From assembly GCA_002691085.1 (NCBI GenBank), contig NZGX01000017.1, positions 5,396-11,856 on the forward strand: a DNA stretch of 6,461 nt, read 5' to 3'. The translations under genes and the position numbers were made by a program. Origin of the DNA: Rhodospirillaceae bacterium. GTDB lineage: Bacteria > Pseudomonadota > Alphaproteobacteria > Rhodospirillales > Rhodospirillaceae. This document shows, piece by piece, positions 1 to 6,137 of this stretch (its first letter is position 1; each line of letters begins with the position of its first letter). The notes below the pieces were generated by a model. It saw only the letters and a program-made list of their open reading frames with translations. It was not told where the DNA came from and did not search any database.

Positions 1-6
1 TATTTA

Positions 7-954
7 TTATGCTGCTTTAATTACTTTAGGGCCCAGATTTTTCATTTTATACATTTCTCTATCTGCCAAATCTAAAAGGTGATGGGTGCTCTTGGCTTGG
101 TCAGGGTAAATACTTTTTCCAACACTTAAAGATATAAAATGAATTTTCTTTTCATAGTGGATTGGTAATTCTATGGATCTATTAATTCTTTGGATAATCT
201 TATCTAAATTTTTATAATTTTGAAGATCCTTAATTAGACATGCAAATTCATCACCGCCAACTCTTGCACAAATATCTTCTTTTCTAATACATGACTTAAG
301 TCTTTTAGAGATTTCTTGAATTATAAAATCACCTGTTATGTGACCGTAAGAGTCATTGATCAATTTGAAATTATTAATATCAAGATATATTAACGCAAAT
401 CTTAGATTATGAAGCTCAGCTTCTTTAAAGAAGCAATCCAATTTCTTATTGAAGGCTCTAAGATTAAAGAGATTAGAAAGCTCATCGACATTTATTTTAT
501 TAAATATTGTATTCTCATATCTTTTCCTGGCAATCATGTGTTTTATAATCCTTGAGAGATTTATTTCTGATAGTTCTCTGGATGATAAAGAAGCGTAAAC
601 TCCACATTCAACTATTTGGTCATCTATATCACTATTTAGAATATCTGATATAACAATTGTAGGTGTTTTATTAGCTATTCTGTCTAAATTGATTAGATCA
701 GAATATATTTTTTTTCTTAAATCAATTATAGCCATATCGAATGAAGAGTTATTGATTTTTTTAAATTTACCAAGGTCTCTAGGGCCATGAAAGATATTTT
801 TAGATTGAAACCCTAATTTAGTAAGTAGTTTTTTTATTTCAATCTGTTTGCTGAAAGCGTTACCGCATATGAAAAGCTTTAGTTTAGAGCTATCTTTAAT
901 AAATATCTTACTAGTTTTACTCAAAGCACTTTTATTCCTGTTCAAGTGGACCAT
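7..954 (-). CDS. Diguanylate cyclase (GGDEF) with degenerate receiver-like N-terminal domain
   Basis: Predicted cytoplasmic enzyme that condenses two GTP into c-di-GMP. With ATG at 954 as start the protein has 315 residues. Residues about 25-143 look like a receiver fold: a possible phospho-acceptor Asp lies in AIIDL (about residue 78), but the usual acidic pair after strand 1 is absent (LFICGNA) and no conserved Lys is clear, so it is probably a pseudo-receiver. The GGDEF domain spans about 150-315. It has LDINNFKLINDSYGH (metal and nucleotide binding), an intact GGDEF signature (about 233-237), and RKED five residues before it, matching the RxxD product-inhibition site. The usual N-R-R-A-F opening is N-L-R-A-F. 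No membrane segment is seen. It is the last gene of a three-gene leftward operon and overlaps the preceding gene by 23 bp. A GTG at 960 would add two residues but has no spacing to the ribosome site. Active cyclase function is likely from motifs; the input signal is unknown. Confidence 0.9.
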   Translation of the reverse strand: MVHLNRNKSALSKTSKIFIKDSSKLKLFICGNAFSKQIEIKKLLTKLGFQSKNIFHGPRDLGKFKKINNSSFDMAIIDLRKKIYSDLINLDRIANKTPTIVISDILNSDIDDQIVECGVYASLSSRELSEINLSRIIKHMIARKRYENTIFNKINVDELSNLFNLRAFNKKLDCFFKEAELHNLRFALIYLDINNFKLINDSYGHITGDFIIQEISKRLKSCIRKEDICARVGGDEFACLIKDLQNYKNLDKIIQRINRSIELPIHYEKKIHFISLSVGKSIYPDQAKSTHHLLDLADREMYKMKNLGPKVIKAA

Positions 955-1237
955 ATTCACCCTCTAGATCATCGATAACTCTCTTTATTAAAGCTTTCCT
1001 TTTTCTATCTAATTCTTTTTCAAGCTCAGGCGTGGGTTGATAAAATTCAATTTCCTCTGTTATATCAATTCCCTTTTTCTTAAGAATATTTTCTGTAATA
1101 ATTTGCCTGTCCGCAAGCGTCCATATTTCCTTAGTTAAGGTTAGGATTGCTTGACCAATTTTCTCAACATCTGACTCAATTAAAGACTTTCTTTTCCGTG
1201 GTTTAGATGTTGCTGGATGCAGTTTAAAGTTTTTCAT
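932..1237 (-). CDS. Small conserved-looking protein of unknown function
   Basis: I cannot assign a function. The 101-residue product is highly charged and predicted mostly helical, with no signal peptide or membrane segment. A basic N-terminus (KPRKRK at about 13-18) is followed by a helical stretch, about 22-55, containing LTLTKEIWTLADRQ. A Pro-containing linker (YQPTPE) then leads to an acidic/basic helix, about 69-95, that could form a short coiled coil. The pattern of an L-T-K-E-x-W helix followed by a D-R-Q motif resembles small uncharacterised proteins I associate with alphaproteobacteria, but that is memory, not a search. It starts 6 bp after the methyltransferase stop with no strong ribosome site, suggesting coupled translation. 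Its 3' end overlaps the GGDEF start by 23 bp. Its retention inside a tight operon argues that it is a real gene. Confidence 0.8.
   Translation of the reverse strand: MKNFKLHPATSKPRKRKSLIESDVEKIGQAILTLTKEIWTLADRQIITENILKKKGIDITEEIEFYQPTPELEKELDRKRKALIKRVIDDLEGEYGPLEQE
961..965 (-). promoter_or_regulatory. Ribosome binding site deciding the GGDEF gene start
   Basis: On the minus strand AGAGG lies 6 nt before ATG at 954 but directly abuts an in-frame GTG at 960. The spacing favours ATG 954 as the real start. The site lies inside the end of the upstream small gene, so ribosomes finishing that gene would pass over it, which suggests translational coupling. Confidence 0.6.
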
Positions 1238-1243
1238 AATCTA

Positions 1244-2305
1244 TCAAGGCTTACGCCCAAAAGTTACCCAAGGATAATTTTTTGGTTTCATGCCATAATA
1301 TTTTATATCTTTAAAACCAATTTTTTTCATTTCACCAATCATATCCATAGTTGCAGAACCCCTCCAATATGGTTCACCTCCATATCTGGCCAGATAGTCT
1401 GTTCTCCATGAAGATAATTTATCCATTGAGCTGTATGGGGCAACATCCCCAAAAAATAGCTCCCCTCCACTTCTTAGGACTCGGAAACCTTCATTCAGAA
1501 TATCTACAATTATATCAACTGGAAGTTCATGAAGAATAATGTAAGATGTGAAAAGATCTACTGAGCTTTCTTCCAGTCCTGTAAACCTTCCGTCTGCTTG
1601 GAAAAGTTCCCATGAGTGACCTAGAGCATTTCCATTATGCTGAGCATGAACGAGTTGGCTTGCCGATAGGTCACATGCTAATATCCGGGATTTAGGAAAA
1701 ACTTCTGATAATTTTGAAGTATAAGGTCCAGAGGAACAGCCAATTTCAAGAATAGTATTATAGTCTCTTCTTGGTGCTTCACTTGCAAATTTTAGTCTGT
1801 CTGAATTTATATCATTATATGCAGTTCCACCAGCAGGAGTCAGTGCTTTACCAACAATTTTTCTATGAATAAGCTCTCCATGAATAAATCCCATATGTTT
1901 ATGACCATCCCATCCTCCGGTTGTTCTATGTATTGGATATTTCCAGTATTTTGGTATTTTAATAGAGGGATCTAATTTTAGAGAAGTTTGACCATCTTTC
2001 AGTTTACTAAATTCTTCTATTAACTCACTCTCAATTTCCTCAAATGCAGAAGTGGCAATTCTTGCATGATTATTGGAATGCCATTCACCAAGGAGGTTTT
2101 GGGATCGAAATGCAGGTAATTTTGTCAGTATTTTCTCAATTTGTAAGGACCTTTTATCAATATCTTTTTCAAGTGTTGATTCATTAAACCCTGCTTTATT
2201 TAATTCTTCAGTCTGCTTTTTCATTAAATTAGCCATTGAGGGCCCTAGAGAAGCTAAAAAGTCTAGGGATGCTCTGCCGTGTTGTTTCAATTTGTAGTCT
2301 ATCAT
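1244..2305 (-). CDS. Class I SAM-dependent methyltransferase
   Basis: Predicted cytoplasmic methyltransferase of 353 residues with a Rossmann-type C-terminal half. The SAM-binding motif I is LEIGCSSG (about 186-193). An acidic residue ends strand 2 in ILACDLS (D212), ELFQADGRF (about 233-241) is the adenine-side motif, and VDLFTSYIILHELP (about 249-262) and FRVLRSGGELFFGD (about 274-287) match strands 4 and 5 of UbiE/Methyltransf_11-type enzymes. The first 180 or so residues are not a domain I recognise. They include a GWDGHKHMGF stretch and probably form a substrate-binding or dimerisation part, making the protein longer than a minimal methyltransferase. The substrate cannot be told from sequence. 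ATG 2305 is preceded by AAGGT at a 9-nt spacing. It is the first gene of a leftward operon with the small protein and the GGDEF gene, and is divergent from the molybdenum hydroxylase gene. Confidence 0.9.
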   Translation of the reverse strand: MIDYKLKQHGRASLDFLASLGPSMANLMKKQTEELNKAGFNESTLEKDIDKRSLQIEKILTKLPAFRSQNLLGEWHSNNHARIATSAFEEIESELIEEFSKLKDGQTSLKLDPSIKIPKYWKYPIHRTTGGWDGHKHMGFIHGELIHRKIVGKALTPAGGTAYNDINSDRLKFASEAPRRDYNTILEIGCSSGPYTSKLSEVFPKSRILACDLSASQLVHAQHNGNALGHSWELFQADGRFTGLEESSVDLFTSYIILHELPVDIIVDILNEGFRVLRSGGELFFGDVAPYSSMDKLSSWRTDYLARYGGEPYWRGSATMDMIGEMKKIGFKDIKYYGMKPKNYPWVTFGRKP

Positions 2306-2344
2306 TTGGTTTTTACCTTGTTTAACCGTATAGTGGATTTTTAA

Positions 2345-2399
2345 TTAATTATATCTTTTTATTCATTTGCTGATGATTTCAATTTATAGTTAATTATAT
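2345..2399. repeat. Pair of 10-bp direct repeats in the divergent promoter region
   Basis: TTAATTATAT occurs exactly at 2345-2354 and again at 2390-2399, 45 bp apart start to start. Each copy overlaps one of the two candidate -10 boxes. They could be operator half-sites or just AT-rich coincidence. The low sequence complexity keeps confidence low. Confidence 0.25.
2348..2353 (-). promoter_or_regulatory. Candidate -10 box for the methyltransferase operon
   Basis: A perfect TATAAT reads on the minus strand, 42 bp upstream of the methyltransferase ATG. At a 17-bp spacer the -35 position reads TCATCA (3 of 6 matches). A better TTGAAA lies at 2377-2382, but the 23-bp spacer is too long. In such AT-rich DNA a TATAAT can occur by chance. 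Confidence 0.3.
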
Positions 2400-2402
2400 A
2401 AT
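2397..2402 (+). promoter_or_regulatory. Candidate -10 box for the molybdenum hydroxylase gene
   Basis: A perfect TATAAT ends 27 bp before the ATG at 2430, a plausible distance for a short 5' leader. No good -35 box lies 16-18 bp upstream, so either an activator or an extended element helps, or the match is chance. Confidence 0.35.
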
Positions 2403-2417
2403 ATCTATGGCATTATT

Positions 2418-2423
2418 AAGAAG
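2418..2423 (+). promoter_or_regulatory. Ribosome binding site of the molybdenum hydroxylase gene
   Basis: AAGAAG with a 6-nt spacer before ATG 2430 is a moderate Shine-Dalgarno match. It supports this start, which also keeps the complete Tat leader. Confidence 0.4.
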
Positions 2424-2429
2424 ATAAAA

Positions 2430-4595
2430 ATGAATTTTAGTTCAGAAATAGATCATCAAATAGATATAAATACAGGATTAAGCAGGAGAGGACTCTTTCT
2501 TAGCTCTTCATCATTAGGACTATTGATTGGTTTTGGTTTTTCCTCAAACTCAAAACCCCAAGCCAGAAGAGGCTTTGTTGATTTAAACCATTATGTTCAA
2601 GTTTTTCGTGACGGTACAATATCAATAATCGTTCCTGGTGCAGAAATTGGCCAAGGAATATTTAGTACTTTACCAATGATAATAGCTGAGGAGATGGATG
2701 CTGATTGGGATAACATTCATATTCGCCAAGCGATTGCAAGTCCGATGTATGGTAATCCAAACAAAGAAGGGCGCCAAACAATAGGTAATTCAGACTCAAT
2801 TATTGGTTACTACGAAGTACTGAGAAAAATCGGAGCAGCTGCAAGGTACATGCTTATAGAAGCTGCAGCAAAAAATATGAATACTGCTAAGGAAGATTTA
2901 ATCATAGAAAAGTCAATAATATTTGATAAAAATACGGGAGAAAATAGATCATTTGGTGAGCTTGTAGATATTGCTGCCTCTTTAGATCTGCCAACAGATT
3001 TTCCGTTAAAGGAAAAGTCTGATTTCAGGCTCTTAGGCAAAAATCACATTAGGAAAGATACTCCATCAAAAGTGGATGGTTCAGCAATCTTTGGTGCTGA
3101 CGTTAAACTTGAAGGAAAGCTATTTGCTGCTTTGAGAGTTTCAAATGTTTATGGTTCTAAAATCAAAAGTGATAACAGAGATTCAGTAATGAAAATGCCT
3201 GGAGTAATTGCTATTGCTGATGTGTATAACGGCTTGGCTGTAATTGCTAAAACTTTTTGGCAGGCAAAAAAAGCCAGTGACACGATCGAAGTTGAATGGG
3301 ATTTTTCTGGAAATGACAGTTTAAATTCTCGAGTAATTAGTAAAGAATTACATCAATCTCTGGATGGGGTTGCTAGGCCGTTTTTTGGAAAAGTTGGTGA
3401 TGCGCAGTCGGTTATAGAACAATCAAATAAAACATTTGAGGCAGTATATGAGGTTCCTTATTTAGCTCATGCTTGTATGGAACCTATGGCATCAACTGCA
3501 TTAGTTACAGATACTGAATGTAAGATGTGGTCACCTCATCAACAACAAACTGATTTAAGAAAAGCTGTTTCGGATCTAACAAGTTTTAAACTAGAAAATG
3601 TCCATCTAGAGAATACATTTGCTGGCGGTGGTTTTGGAAGGAAGTGGGAGCTTGATTTTGCTATACAGTCTGTGCAAGCAGCTATGGCTGTAAAGGGAAA
3701 TCCTGTAAGTCTTATTTGGACGCGTGAGCAGGATATACAAAATGACTATTATCGATCAGCATATGTAGCGCGAATAAAAGGTGCATTGTCAGATGATGGA
3801 AAGGTAGTTGCATTACATGGAAGATTAGCCGGTCAGTCTATTTTAGGTTTCCAAAATAGACCAAAAAAATTTCCTGACCCAACTTCAATAAGCGGACTAA
3901 TTACGAGGGCGTATAAGATTCCTAATAAGTTAACAGATTATGTAGAATATAAATGTAATGTCCCAGTTGGTTTTTGGAGAGGTGTTTCACTAACGCAAAA
4001 TGGTTTTTTTTGTGAGAGTGCAATAGATGAGCTTGCAAATTACTCAAATAGAGATCCTTATGCATTTCGAAGGTCAATGCTTGACTCGGATACTCGTGAA
4101 ATTAAAGTTTTAGATACCGTAGCTAAAATGTCAGGGTGGGGAAGAAAATTATCTAAAGGTATCGGTTTGGGTATAGCTATATGTCCAGGCTATGGCTCTG
4201 TTAATGCTCAAGTAGTTGAAGTTGAAATTATCTCAAATCAACTAAAAGTTAATAAGATTTGGTGCGCTTATGACTGTGGTTTCGCACTTGATCCATCGAA
4301 TGTGATACATCAGATGGAGGGCGGAATTGTTTATGGCCTAAGTGCGGCACTTTATGGAAAGGTTACTTTTGAAAATGGATCGGCTGTTGAATCCAATTTT
4401 CACGATTATGATTCTATAAAATTATCAAATATGCCTGAAATAGAGGTAGAAATAATAGAGTCAGAAAATATCTTGGGGGGTGTCGGTGAGGCAGCTGTTC
4501 CTCCAGTTGCACCAGCTTTAGCTAACGCCATTTTTTCATCAACTGGCAAAAGAATAAGAACTCTTCCAATTATTGATAGTGAAATTAAAGTTTAG
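2430..4595 (+). CDS. Tat-exported molybdopterin-binding oxidoreductase subunit, isoquinoline 1-oxidoreductase beta (IorB)-like, xanthine dehydrogenase family
   Basis: Predicted large catalytic subunit of a molybdenum hydroxylase, which oxidises an aldehyde or N-heterocycle using water as oxygen source. The 721-residue length fits the IorB type. SRRGLFL (18-24) followed by a hydrophobic stretch to about 36 is a twin-arginine leader, so the folded cofactor-loaded protein probably works in the periplasm. Landmarks in order: GQGIFSTLPMIIAEEMDADW (74-93), an aldehyde-oxidase/xanthine-dehydrogenase hammerhead-like region from about 215, ACMEPM (348-353), the cofactor-loop FAGGGFGRK (397-405), VPVGFWRG (511-518), MEGGIVYGLSAALYG (629-643) and GVGEAAVPPVAPALANA (684-700), where E687 aligns with the catalytic Glu of xanthine dehydrogenase. 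The more common family form of the last motif is GVGEPxxPP, so A688 is unusual. These enzymes normally pair with a small 2Fe-2S subunit (IorA); no such gene is in the window. Substrate is unknown; iorB would be a family label only. Confidence 0.92.
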   Translation: MNFSSEIDHQIDINTGLSRRGLFLSSSSLGLLIGFGFSSNSKPQARRGFVDLNHYVQVFRDGTISIIVPGAEIGQGIFSTLPMIIAEEMDADWDNIHIRQAIASPMYGNPNKEGRQTIGNSDSIIGYYEVLRKIGAAARYMLIEAAAKNMNTAKEDLIIEKSIIFDKNTGENRSFGELVDIAASLDLPTDFPLKEKSDFRLLGKNHIRKDTPSKVDGSAIFGADVKLEGKLFAALRVSNVYGSKIKSDNRDSVMKMPGVIAIADVYNGLAVIAKTFWQAKKASDTIEVEWDFSGNDSLNSRVISKELHQSLDGVARPFFGKVGDAQSVIEQSNKTFEAVYEVPYLAHACMEPMASTALVTDTECKMWSPHQQQTDLRKAVSDLTSFKLENVHLENTFAGGGFGRKWELDFAIQSVQAAMAVKGNPVSLIWTREQDIQNDYYRSAYVARIKGALSDDGKVVALHGRLAGQSILGFQNRPKKFPDPTSISGLITRAYKIPNKLTDYVEYKCNVPVGFWRGVSLTQNGFFCESAIDELANYSNRDPYAFRRSMLDSDTREIKVLDTVAKMSGWGRKLSKGIGLGIAICPGYGSVNAQVVEVEIISNQLKVNKIWCAYDCGFALDPSNVIHQMEGGIVYGLSAALYGKVTFENGSAVESNFHDYDSIKLSNMPEIEVEIIESENILGGVGEAAVPPVAPALANAIFSSTGKRIRTLPIIDSEIKV

Positions 4596-4599
4596 CCTT

Positions 4600-5322
4600 T
4601 TAGTTTTCTTGTATTAGACTTAGGCCTTTGAAATGCTCTCTTAATTTTGATACAGCTTCTTTTTTAACCTGTGAAACTCTTCCAATAGAAATATCAAGTA
4701 TTTCTGATACTTCATGTACATTAAATTCTTCAACAAAAATTAACTGAAGGAGGAGACTTTCTCTTTCAGAAAGCTTTCTTAGTGCTATTTTTAATTGTTC
4801 ACGAGTTTCAAGATCATTAAATTCAGCTTCAGGTGTGTTTCCTAGATCAGCAAACCACAAAGAAAATTCATCATATACTTCATCAAGACTCTGAAGAACA
4901 TTAGCTCCAAGTTCAGACTGCATACCTTGATACTCTTCAAGAGTAATCCCCATAGATTTTGATATTTCTTCAGGAGAAGCTTTTTTACCTGTTTTCGATT
5001 CAATTCTTCTTATTATCTCATCCGACTTTTTTTTCTTTGCTATTGTATTTCTGCATAAATTAGATTGCTTCCTAAGGTGATCAATTATACTTCCACGCAT
5101 TCGCATTGAAGCATAGCTTTTAAAAGACCCATCTTCTCTTGGCTTAAATTTCTGTGCTGCTTCAACTAGTCCAACTAATGCTATTTGAACAAGATCATCT
5201 ATATCAATAAAACGACCTGCACGGGCATGATAATGCCAAGAAAGAACATGCGCCATTTTTATGTTTTCTTTGATTAGTTCGTCGCTAGTTTTGGAATAAT
5301 TTGACCCTGAGGTTTTTTCCAT
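4600..5322 (-). CDS. fliA: RNA polymerase sigma factor FliA (sigma-28)
   Basis: Sigma-70-family factor of the flagellar class, which directs RNA polymerase to late flagellar and chemotaxis promoters. At 240 residues it has the usual FliA length and lacks region 1.1. Region 2 (about 16-88) contains the core-binding DIDDLVQIALVGLVEAAQKF and the promoter -10-recognition part SYASMRMRGSIIDHLR, matching FliA's typical Y-A-x-x-R-I-R-G pattern. Region 3 lies at about 95-145. Region 4 (about 176-232) has LSERESLLLQLIF and a helix-turn-helix (about 202-229, VSEILDISIGRVSQ) for the -35 element. It is the third gene of the leftward flhF-flhG-fliA group, 15 bp after flhG. No flgM anti-sigma gene is present in the window. 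The stop lies 4 bp from the stop of the convergent molybdenum hydroxylase gene. The flagellar assignment is strong because of both motifs and neighbours. Confidence 0.95.
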   Translation of the reverse strand: MEKTSGSNYSKTSDELIKENIKMAHVLSWHYHARAGRFIDIDDLVQIALVGLVEAAQKFKPREDGSFKSYASMRMRGSIIDHLRKQSNLCRNTIAKKKKSDEIIRRIESKTGKKASPEEISKSMGITLEEYQGMQSELGANVLQSLDEVYDEFSLWFADLGNTPEAEFNDLETREQLKIALRKLSERESLLLQLIFVEEFNVHEVSEILDISIGRVSQVKKEAVSKLREHFKGLSLIQEN

Positions 5323-5328
5323 ATTATT

Positions 5329-5334
5329 CTCTCT
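5329..5334 (-). promoter_or_regulatory. Ribosome binding site of fliA
   Basis: AGAGAG on the minus strand lies 6 nt before the fliA ATG, within the 15-bp gap after flhG. It supports ATG 5322 and cotranscription with flhG rather than a separate promoter, although a promoter inside flhG cannot be excluded. Confidence 0.5.
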
Positions 5335-5337
5335 AAT

Positions 5338-6135
5338 TTAAGCTACACCGCTCAATAAGCCTTGAAAAAAGGATAAATTATTATTCTCTGGTGTTTTAAT
5401 ATTATTAACAATAGTATGAGAAATCTCAGAGAGCAAACTTATATCTTTCAAGTTTGAATTATTTTTAATCATTGGCGAGCGATTTACTATTGATTGTTGT
5501 ATATTCTTGCTTGAAGGTATAACTCCTGTCAGCTCAAGTGTTACAGGTAAAAAACGACAGACAATATCTTGGAATCGACCAAAAACTGCTTTGCCAGAAG
5601 ATATACTTTCTGCCATGTTAACAATAATTTTTATTTTATTAATTTTCTTCTCCATGCTGAGTACTTTGACAGTAGCATATGCATCCATAAAGGAAGTTGG
5701 TTCTGTTGTCAAAATTAGGCAAATCTCATCACTTGCACCAGCATAACAAAGTGCATTATCTTCAATACCAGCAGGCGCATCAATAATTAAGTAGTCTATT
5801 GTATCTTCTAGAGGCTCGACTAATCTTATAATCCTAAATCTTGCTTCCTGGTCTAGTCCAACCAGATTAGATAAGCCGCTTCCTCCACAGAGTATTCTTA
5901 AGCCGTCTTTTGTTTCACTAATTGCGCTATTTATATCAACACTTCCTTCAAGGACATCCGCTAAACTGTAATCACCTTTAATGCCTAACATTATATTAGC
6001 ATTCGCTAAGCCAAAGTCAGCATCTAATAGTAGAACTCTCTTCCCGCTTCTTGCTAAAGCAGTAGAGACATTTGTGCTTATCATGGTTTTCCCAACGCCA
6101 CCTTTTCCACTAACAAAGATTATTGAATTTGCCAT
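5338..6135 (-). CDS. flhG: Flagellar number regulator FlhG (FleN/YlxH), MinD-like ATPase
   Basis: ParA/MinD-type ATPase that works with FlhF to limit flagellar number and place the flagellum; it acts at the membrane in the ATP-bound dimer. The 265-residue protein has the deviant Walker A box SGKGGVGKT (9-17) with the signature Lys K11, the A' motif LLLDADFGLANANIMLGI (35-52) with D40, and Walker B/switch II LIIDAPAGI (116-124). Its C-terminal LSFFQGLLSGVA (254-265) could be the membrane-targeting amphipathic helix of MinD proteins. It begins almost at Walker A: the N-terminal DQAxxLR stretch that stimulates FlhF GTPase in Vibrio, Shewanella and Bacillus FlhG is absent. An in-frame stop at 6157-6159 means no longer start is possible. 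It follows flhF by 2 bp and precedes fliA by 15 bp, the classic flagellar arrangement. A MinD role is less likely because minC and minE are not adjacent. Confidence 0.93.
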   Translation of the reverse strand: MANSIIFVSGKGGVGKTMISTNVSTALARSGKRVLLLDADFGLANANIMLGIKGDYSLADVLEGSVDINSAISETKDGLRILCGGSGLSNLVGLDQEARFRIIRLVEPLEDTIDYLIIDAPAGIEDNALCYAGASDEICLILTTEPTSFMDAYATVKVLSMEKKINKIKIIVNMAESISSGKAVFGRFQDIVCRFLPVTLELTGVIPSSKNIQQSIVNRSPMIKNNSNLKDISLLSEISHTIVNNIKTPENNNLSFFQGLLSGVA

Positions 6136-6137
6136 AA

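Larger units (their letters stand above)
2306..2429. promoter_or_regulatory. Divergent intergenic region with promoters for both flanking operons
   Basis: This 124-bp, very AT-rich stretch is the only sizeable non-coding gap in the window. It must hold the start signals for the leftward methyltransferase operon and the rightward molybdenum hydroxylase gene. One TATAAT hexamer is present on each strand. No convincing -35 box at normal spacing, sigma-28-type promoter, riboswitch or hairpin terminator is visible. Shared control of the two units is possible but not shown. Confidence 0.6.

Noticed and set aside
1217..1539. Two plus-strand open frames of about 60 codons.
   Set aside because: Both are antisense to the methyltransferase coding region and have no recognisable protein features.
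1662..1669. GCCGATAG on the plus strand, resembling the -10 element of a sigma-28 (FliA) promoter.
   Set aside because: No TAAA-type -35 element lies about 15 bp upstream. The site is antisense inside the methyltransferase gene and no plus-strand gene follows.
2073..2297. Plus-strand 74-codon open frame.
   Set aside because: Antisense to the N-terminal part of the methyltransferase; no family features.
2386..2408. ATAG...CTAT flanked AT-rich inverted repeat near the start of the molybdenum hydroxylase gene.
   Set aside because: Only the outer four bases and scattered inner positions pair, so it is no better than expected in such AT-rich DNA.
2810..3040. Minus-strand 76-codon open frame with Ala/Ser-rich hydrophobic content.
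   Set aside because: It lies inside the well-supported molybdenum hydroxylase gene in the opposite sense; the composition reflects the coding strand.
4595..4626. Possible stem from GCCT (4595-4598) and AGGC (4622-4625) as a shared terminator of the convergent genes.
   Set aside because: The stem is only about four pairs with a long loop and no adjoining T-run of the right kind.
5507..5746. Plus-strand open frame of 79 codons with a hydrophobic middle.
   Set aside because: It lies wholly antisense to flhG, which has clear ATPase motifs, and it has no recognisable domain, so it is a shadow frame.
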